A DNA stretch of 64,000 nt from Mucilaginibacter rubeus (GTDB lineage: Bacteria; Bacteroidota; Bacteroidia; Sphingobacteriales; Sphingobacteriaceae): positions 6,696,001 to 6,760,000 of the forward strand of contig NZ_CP043450.1 in NCBI RefSeq assembly GCF_003286415.2. Reading direction: 5' to 3'. Shown here in pieces: positions 59,486 to 64,000 of this stretch (positions within the stretch are counted from its first letter, which is position 1; each line of letters starts with the position of its first letter). The translations under genes and the position numbers were made by a program. The notes under the pieces were generated by a model. That model saw nothing but the letters and a program-made list of their open reading frames with translations, searched no databases and had not been told where the DNA came from.

Positions 59486-59493
59486 TATCTTTG
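59486..59493 (+). promoter_or_regulatory. -7 box (TATCTTTG) upstream of the desaturase
   Basis: An exact TAnnTTTG match, 35 bases before the ATG; the preceding sequence is AT-rich without a clear -33 TTTG. Confidence 0.5.
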
Positions 59494-59528
59494 GAAAGAT
59501 TATAAAAAAGTCTATTTTCTACAATTCA

Positions 59529-60263
59529 ATGGTTATTATCATATTCTTCATAGCGCACTGGTTCCTGTCGCTTTTCTTCCAAACGTTCTTTTTGCATAGA
59601 TATGCATCTCATAAAATGTTTACTACCAATAAATTTTACGAAGGCACGTTTTATTTATTGACCTACATTTGCCAGGGTTCATCGTTTTTAAACCCGAGGG
59701 CTTATGCTATTATGCACCGTGAGCACCATGCTTACAGTGATACAGAAAAGGATCCGCATTCACCTCACTTTTTTAGGGATGTTTTCCAAATGATGATGTA
59801 TACAGCTAAGAGCTATAGACTTCATGTGCGGAAGCTGAAGGAGCCGGAGGAGCGTTTTAAGGGTAATATTCCCGAGTGGAAAACCATTGATTTCATCGGT
59901 TCATCAGCGGTATCACGTATATCTTTTGGTATTTTGTACATTTTGTTTTATGTAGAATTTGCCACACAACCCTGGATGTACGTCCTTATCCCAATTCACT
60001 TTTTAATGGGCCCTATACATGGCGCTATTGTTAACTGGTGTGGCCATAAGTATGGTTATCAAAATTTTGATAATGGCGATAAGTCAAAAAATACTACCCC
60101 GTTTGATTTTTTAATGCTGGGCGAGTTGTTCCAGAACAACCATCACAAACACCCTAATAAGCCAAACTTCGGCGCAAAATGGTTTGAGATAGATCCGGTT
60201 TATCCCGTTATGAAACTCATGCACTGGATGCGGATCATAAAGTTGCGTAAAGCATATTTATAA
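59529..60263 (+). CDS. Acyl-CoA desaturase-type membrane enzyme
   Basis: 244 residues with hydrophobic helices and the three histidine boxes of delta-9-type desaturases: HRYASH at about residue 24, HREHHAYSD near 61-69, and NNHHKHP near 201-207. The boxes hold a di-iron centre that introduces a double bond in fatty acyl chains. Length is short but typical for Bacteroidota members. It stands alone with its own TATCTTTG box. Confidence 0.92.
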   Translation: MVIIIFFIAHWFLSLFFQTFFLHRYASHKMFTTNKFYEGTFYLLTYICQGSSFLNPRAYAIMHREHHAYSDTEKDPHSPHFFRDVFQMMMYTAKSYRLHVRKLKEPEERFKGNIPEWKTIDFIGSSAVSRISFGILYILFYVEFATQPWMYVLIPIHFLMGPIHGAIVNWCGHKYGYQNFDNGDKSKNTTPFDFLMLGELFQNNHHKHPNKPNFGAKWFEIDPVYPVMKLMHWMRIIKLRKAYL

Positions 60264-60267
60264 AGCT

Positions 60268-60450
60268 TTTAAAGGTTAAAGGCGAAAGGTCAAAGGCAAA
60301 AGGTTTTCTTTAATGCTTTTGACCTTTTTTCTTTTAGTTGAAAGGTCAAAGGCGAAAGGCGTTCTTTTATGATGGCGTAATAAACCTTTTGCCTTTTGCC
60401 TTTTGCCTTTCAGCTTTTACCTTCTTTCCGGCCTTTCACCTTTCACCTCA
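60268..60450. repeat. Inverted array of AAAGGCAAAAGG words
   Basis: The plus-strand left part contains repeated AAAGGTCAAAGGC words and the right part the inverse (CCTTTTGCCTTTTGCC). The two parts can fold into a long imperfect hairpin. A related pyrimidine-rich stretch occurs at about 19750-19815. It fills most of the gap before the aminotransferase gene. Confidence 0.65.
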
Positions 60451-60456
60451 ATCGGC

Positions 60457-60464
60457 TATCTTTG
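60457..60464 (+). promoter_or_regulatory. -7 box (TATCTTTG) upstream of the aminotransferase
   Basis: TATCTTTGCCG is an exact TAnnTTTG match, 22 bases before the ATG, with a TTTC-type region roughly 20 bases upstream. Confidence 0.55.
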
Positions 60465-60486
60465 CCGCTCATAAATACATAAACCC

Positions 60487-61743
60487 ATGAGTGTTTCGTT
60501 ATTAGCTCAAAATTTACATGGCTCGGAGATCATCAAGATAGCCGGCGAGATCAATGAATTAAAAAGACAAGGCCAAAATATCGCCAACCTTACTATCGGC
60601 GATTTCGACTCAAATATTTATCCTATCCCAACCCCGTTAAAGGATAAGATCATTGATGCTTATAATCATAACCAAACCAACTACCCTGCTGCCGATGGTA
60701 TGCTTGACCTGCGTCAGAGTGTAAGCGGTTTTTTGAAAAGAAGTTTAGGTCTTGATTATGCCCCAAACCAGATCCTGATCTCAGGCGGTTCACGCCCGTT
60801 GATCTATTCTATATTTTTAGCGGTAGTTAACCCCGGTGAGAAAGTGGTTTTCCCTGCACCGTCATGGAACAATAATCACTACAGTGATCTGTTAAACGCA
60901 GACGCGGTGATCATCCCGACCGCTCCGGAAAATAATTTTATGCCTACTGCAGATGATATCCGTCCGCATTTAAAAGGAGCTGCATTACTGGCCCTGTGTT
61001 CGCCTTTGAACCCTACCGGTACTATGTTCAGCAAAAAAGACCTGGAAGAGATCTGCGACCTTGTAATTGCCGAAAACAAGGGTCGCGCTGCCGGTGAAAA
61101 ACCATTGTATTTACTGTACGATCAAATCTACTCTCAATTAACCTTCGGCGAGCATAAACATTACGATCCGGTAACCCTTCGCCCTGAATTAAAAGATTAC
61201 ACCATTTTTGTTGACGGAGGTTCAAAATGCTTTGCGGCTACCGGCGTACGTGTAGGTTGGGGTTTTGGTCCGGAGTTGGTTATCGAAAACATGAAGGCTA
61301 TTGTTGGCCACATGGGGGCATGGTCGCCAAAGCCAGAGCAAATGGCTATGGCAAAATTTTTAACCAATGAGGCTGATGTAAACAGCTATCTTGACGATCT
61401 TAAAGAAAAGATCCAGGCCAGCCTTACCGCCCTGCATGAAGGTTTCCAGGAAATGAAAGCCGGCGGATTAAATGTTGATTCAATTGAACCGATGGGCGCG
61501 ATTTACCTGACCCTGAAAATTGACTACAGCGGCAAAACCACACCTGATGGAAAAGTGCTGAAAGATTCGGCAGATATTAACTTTTACCTGATCAAAGAAG
61601 CGGGAGCGGCATTTGTGCCATTTTCGGCCTTTGGTACAGGCGATGACGTAAACTGGTTCCGCGCTTCGGTTGGTGCAACACCACTTAACGAAATTGAAGC
61701 TTTGATACCAAGGGTAAAAGCTGCACTGGAAAAATTGAAGTAA
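60487..61743 (+). CDS. PLP-dependent aminotransferase, class I/II
   Basis: 418 residues with fold type I features: LTIGDFDS near 36, YPAADGMLDLRQSVSGFL, ALCSPLNPTGTMFS, the lysine motif DGGSKCFAATGVRVGW near 244-260, and a C-terminal FRASVGATPLNEIEALIPR. It transfers amino groups with pyridoxal phosphate; the donor and acceptor are not assignable from the sequence. It stands alone. Confidence 0.93.
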   Translation: MSVSLLAQNLHGSEIIKIAGEINELKRQGQNIANLTIGDFDSNIYPIPTPLKDKIIDAYNHNQTNYPAADGMLDLRQSVSGFLKRSLGLDYAPNQILISGGSRPLIYSIFLAVVNPGEKVVFPAPSWNNNHYSDLLNADAVIIPTAPENNFMPTADDIRPHLKGAALLALCSPLNPTGTMFSKKDLEEICDLVIAENKGRAAGEKPLYLLYDQIYSQLTFGEHKHYDPVTLRPELKDYTIFVDGGSKCFAATGVRVGWGFGPELVIENMKAIVGHMGAWSPKPEQMAMAKFLTNEADVNSYLDDLKEKIQASLTALHEGFQEMKAGGLNVDSIEPMGAIYLTLKIDYSGKTTPDGKVLKDSADINFYLIKEAGAAFVPFSAFGTGDDVNWFRASVGATPLNEIEALIPRVKAALEKLK

Positions 61744-61759
61744 GCCGATAATACAGTAT

Positions 61760-61901
61760 TGTCATTTCGAACGAACCAGCAGGGGGCAGAGCGGCAGCGT
61801 AAGGAGAAATCTTATACACCACGTATGCTGCTATACAGGGCGCATAAGATTTCTCTTTCGCCACTACGCTTATACCCACCGCATGCTCTATCGAAGTGAC
61901 A
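61760..61901. repeat. Palindromic dispersed element, TGTCATTTCGA family (copy 3)
   Basis: TGTCATTTCGA at 61760-61770 pairs with TCGAAGTGACA at 61891-61901; inner arms AGGAGAAATCTTATACACC and GCGCATAAGATTTCTCTTTC match the copies at 2928-3078 and 59257-59353. This copy keeps both inner arms. Confidence 0.85.
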
Positions 61902-61930
61902 TTTCTTTTATGAAAGCACAAATAAAAATA

Positions 61931-62083
61931 GCTTTTTGCGCCGGTAGGTGCTACCCTTCCGGTTTTATCAGGAAAATTTAGGGTAACCTCTACGAGGCAA
62001 AAAGATTATATGATGTTGTTTCTACAAATAGGTATCCCCTCCGGGGAATCAGAAAATATAATAGTGCGATATGGTTGATATCG
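61931..62083. repeat. Second palindromic cluster downstream of the aminotransferase
   Basis: CTTTTTGC near 61934 pairs with GCAAAAAG near 62000, with GGTAGGTGCTACCC/GGGTAACC in between; TACAAATAGGTATCCCCTCC (about 62022) is a block familiar from Bacteroidota intergenic repeats; GCGATAT/ATATCGC near 62066-62083 forms a small hairpin. No gene is seen in the 400-base gap. Confidence 0.5.
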
Positions 62084-62092
62084 CAGTTCAAC

Positions 62093-62122
62093 AAAAAAAG
62101 CCGCTCATCGCGGCTTTTTTTA
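62093..62122. terminator. Terminator of the ileS-dksA-lspA run
   Basis: AAAAAAAGCCGC/GCGGCTTTTTTT with a five-base loop; T runs on both strands allow bidirectional use, the clearest customer being lspA on the minus strand. Confidence 0.9.
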
Positions 62123-62143
62123 TATATCAAGTTTATTAGAAAT

Positions 62144-62749
62144 CTATTCCTCAACCATCTCGCTGTTGGGACTGGCTATTTCGGGCTTTTCGTGTTTAAA
62201 ATAGCGTTTCTGGTACAGTAATATCATAATTACGCCTACACAGATGGATGCATCGGCCAGGTTAAATATCGGCCTGAAAAACTCAAACGATTCGCCCGCC
62301 CAAAACGGGAACCACGAAGGATATGTGCCCTGCAACAGCGGAAAGTAAAACATATCAACAACCTTACCGTGAAACAAAGGGGCATATTTATACATCAAGC
62401 CATAAAAGGTTGAATCGATAATATTACCCATAGCGCCGGCTAAAATAAGCGCCACGTTCATGATAAGGCCGCGATGGTATTTGTGTTTAATTAAATAAAC
62501 AAGGGTGTAAATTATACCACAAACCGCAACAATACGAAACAGCGTTAAAGCCAGTTTACCTGCATCGCCGCCCCACTCTAAGCCAAAGGCCATGCCATTG
62601 TTTTCGGTATAACGCAACATGCCCCGGCTTCCCAGCAGGTGAATTTCTTCACCCATGTGCATATGCGCCCGAACCCAGGTTTTGATGATCTGGTCGGCAA
62701 GGATAATAAAAGCAGCAGTTAAAAAAGGTTTGGTATAAGCAGCCTTCAT
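62144..62749 (-). CDS. lspA: Lipoprotein signal peptidase
   Basis: 201 residues with four membrane helices and the aspartic protease motifs of LspA: ENNGMAFGL near 50-58, the first Asp in GAMGNIIDSTFYG near 105-117, and FNLADASICVGV near 161-172 with the second Asp. It cleaves signal peptides of prolipoproteins after diacylglyceryl transfer. The C terminus adds a short acidic tail. It starts one base after the stop of the DksA-like gene, in the conserved order ileS, dksA-like, lspA. Confidence 0.96.
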   Translation of the reverse strand: MKAAYTKPFLTAAFIILADQIIKTWVRAHMHMGEEIHLLGSRGMLRYTENNGMAFGLEWGGDAGKLALTLFRIVAVCGIIYTLVYLIKHKYHRGLIMNVALILAGAMGNIIDSTFYGLMYKYAPLFHGKVVDMFYFPLLQGTYPSWFPFWAGESFEFFRPIFNLADASICVGVIMILLYQKRYFKHEKPEIASPNSEMVEE

Positions 62750-63133
62750 TTATTGCTTTAATTTAGCTTCCATTGAAAGGGTAGTGTGCGGAACGGCACG
62801 TAAACGCTCTTTCGGAATCAGCTTGCCTGTTTCGCGGCAAACACCGTAAGTTTTATTTTCAATACGTACAAGAGCGGCTTCAAGCTGCTCAATAAATTTT
62901 TTCTGACGCGCGGCCAATTGGTTTATCTGCTCTTTTTCAAGCGTGGCCGAACCATCTTCTAATGTTTTGTAAGTACCGGCAGTATCATCGGTGCCGTTGG
63001 CATTAGGCGAACTCAATGACGTTGCCAATGAGTTTAATTCCTCGCGGGCAATGCGCATTTTATCCAGGATAATCCCTTTAAATTCTTGCAGGTCAGCTTC
63101 AGAATATCTGGTTTTTTCTTGTTCTTGTTTCAT
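62750..63133 (-). CDS. TraR/DksA family zinc-finger-like protein with degenerate cysteines
   Basis: 127 residues: an N-terminal coiled-coil (FKGIILDKMRIAREELNSLA, then AARQKKFIEQLEAALVRIENKTYG) and the DksA C-terminal segment GVCRETGKLIPKERLRAVPHTTLSMEAK. Only one Cys remains where four would bind zinc, as is common in Bacteroidota relatives, so it may fold without metal. It would modify RNA polymerase together with ppGpp, by family. It overlaps the ileS stop by one base and abuts lspA. Confidence 0.9.
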   Translation of the reverse strand: MKQEQEKTRYSEADLQEFKGIILDKMRIAREELNSLATSLSSPNANGTDDTAGTYKTLEDGSATLEKEQINQLAARQKKFIEQLEAALVRIENKTYGVCRETGKLIPKERLRAVPHTTLSMEAKLKQ

Positions 63134-64000
63134 TATACTTTACTAATAGCAATCAATATTTCTTGTTCGTCAATTGTAACAGGTTCACCCACGGTGATAT
63201 CATCCACAAACACAATGCTGTCGGCCAAAATTTCGGCGCAAATATAGGTTAAATTGTTCTCCACGGCCGCTCTGATCACCGGGTTGCTGCTTACCTGCAC
63301 GTTTATCCTATCAGTTACTTCAAATCCTTTGGTCTTACGCATATTTTGCACACGGTTGATAAACTCGCGCGAAATGCCTTCCTGTTTTAATTCGTTGGTT
63401 ATGGTAACATCTAAAGCCACGGTTAGTTTTCCCAAATTTGCAACCTGCCATCCGGGAACGTCTTCGGCTATGATTTCTACGTCGGTAGCTAATACTTCGT
63501 ATTTGCCATCAAGTACCTGGATATTGCCGTTAGTTTCTAACGCGGCGATATCATCCTGGGTGAAATTTGTGATGGCTTCGGCTACAACTTTCATATCCTT
63601 ACCTACTTTTTGGCCTAAGGCCTTAAAGTTTGGCTTTATTTTCTTTTTGATGAAACCTGCGGTATCGGTAATATACTCGATATCCTTAATATTAGTTTCA
63701 GACAAAATAAGGTCCTTAACCTGCTCAACGTGTAATTTAAAGCTTTTATCCAGTATTGGCAATAAAATTTTGCTCAAAGGCTGGCGCACGTTGATATTCA
63801 CCTTTTTACGTAACGAAAGTGTTAATGATGAAACATCCTGTGCAAGCTGCATACGCTCTTCCAGCTCGGCATCAACCAGTGCGCTGTTGTACTCAGGGAA
63901 GTAAGCCAGGTGTACTGACTCAAACTCTTCCTTACTGGTAACAGCGTTCAGATCGCAATATAACCTATCGGCAAAGAACGGCGCTATTGGCGACATCAGC
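63133..64000 (-). CDS. ileS: Isoleucine--tRNA ligase, C-terminal part (partial)
   Basis: The gene runs off the right edge; about 288 residues are visible. They start in the anticodon-binding region (LMSPIAPFFADRLYCDLN, RMQLAQDVSSLTLSLRKKVNINVRQPLSKI) and continue through the C-terminal domain (ITNELKQEGISREFINRVQNMRKTKGFEVTDRI), matching the longer IleRS type without a terminal zinc finger. It charges tRNA-Ile with isoleucine. It is coupled with the dksA-like gene by a one-base overlap. Confidence 0.95.
   Translation of the reverse strand, partial: LMSPIAPFFADRLYCDLNAVTSKEEFESVHLAYFPEYNSALVDAELEERMQLAQDVSSLTLSLRKKVNINVRQPLSKILLPILDKSFKLHVEQVKDLILSETNIKDIEYITDTAGFIKKKIKPNFKALGQKVGKDMKVVAEAITNFTQDDIAALETNGNIQVLDGKYEVLATDVEIIAEDVPGWQVANLGKLTVALDVTITNELKQEGISREFINRVQNMRKTKGFEVTDRINVQVSSNPVIRAAVENNLTYICAEILADSIVFVDDITVGEPVTIDEQEILIAISKV

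Noticed and set aside
1..64000. tRNA, rRNA, riboswitch, integrase or transposase genes
   Set aside because: I read the intergenic gaps on both strands and saw no cloverleaf with a TTCGA-type arm, no rRNA sequence, no familiar riboswitch core and no recombinase motif; a covariance-model scan would be needed to be certain.

Overview
The window is a chromosomal segment of a Bacteroidota bacterium, most likely family Sphingobacteriaceae and close to Mucilaginibacter or Pedobacter. This rests on the SusC/SusD/DUF1735 trio, PspC/PadR and TM2 proteins, S16 and PSD proteins with Ala/Glu/Lys-rich tails, start regions without strong Shine-Dalgarno sequences, and several TAnnTTTG boxes of the Bacteroidota sigma factor. 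The family placement is inference from gene content, not from a search. No tRNA, rRNA, CRISPR array or recognisable transposase was seen. Both ends cut genes: a CPBP protease on the left and ileS on the right. Layout: 1-2.9 kb holds a plus-strand membrane-lipid run (CPBP protease, DUF2007 protein, cdsA, psd) closed by a strong terminator. 3.3-10 kb is minus strand and contains the classic ribosomal set rpsP, rimM, trmD, rplS in canonical order, but spread over 6.6 kb by two accessory cassettes: an ECF sigma factor with two membrane proteins, and an XRE regulator with two paralogous membrane proteins and two VOC proteins. 10-19.7 kb holds housekeeping genes: a deoxyribonucleotidase, a PAS protein with an orphan H-box, pfkA, a split DsbD, birA, rsfS, ftsH and a LUD-domain gene. 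19.9-23.5 kb has an unknown protein, a membrane protein/histidine kinase/response regulator cassette and a radical SAM protein. 23.5-25.35 kb is an AT-rich three-gene island (STAS-like plus GHKL ATPase, DUF4325 STAS-like protein, PIN nuclease) that looks acquired and is the best candidate for an undescribed system. 25.3-37 kb carries a DUF2809 protein, a zinc-ribbon protein, a Nif3-like protein, a TM2 protein, two SDR enzymes, an orphan FtsX/MacB-type permease, murF and recQ. 37.5-54.6 kb is envelope-oriented: an M14 carboxypeptidase, a TonB-dependent receptor-like protein, PspC/PadR, SusC/SusD/DUF1735, a tandem pair of lipoproteins and DoxX. 55-64 kb holds an M20 amidohydrolase, small secreted proteins, a luciferase-like monooxygenase, a desaturase, a PLP aminotransferase, and the minus-strand run ileS, dksA-like, lspA. 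The intergenic DNA is rich in palindromes. Several families recur: elements bounded by TGTCATTTCGA, elements with a CTCTTGAGAG core, and inverted repeats whose arms are themselves built from a repeated short word. One such word array appears to sit in frame inside murF. Two near-identical putative ECF promoters, a pair of perfect palindromes upstream of the XRE operon, and 5' leader hairpins upstream of rpsP and rplS are the clearest regulatory signals.
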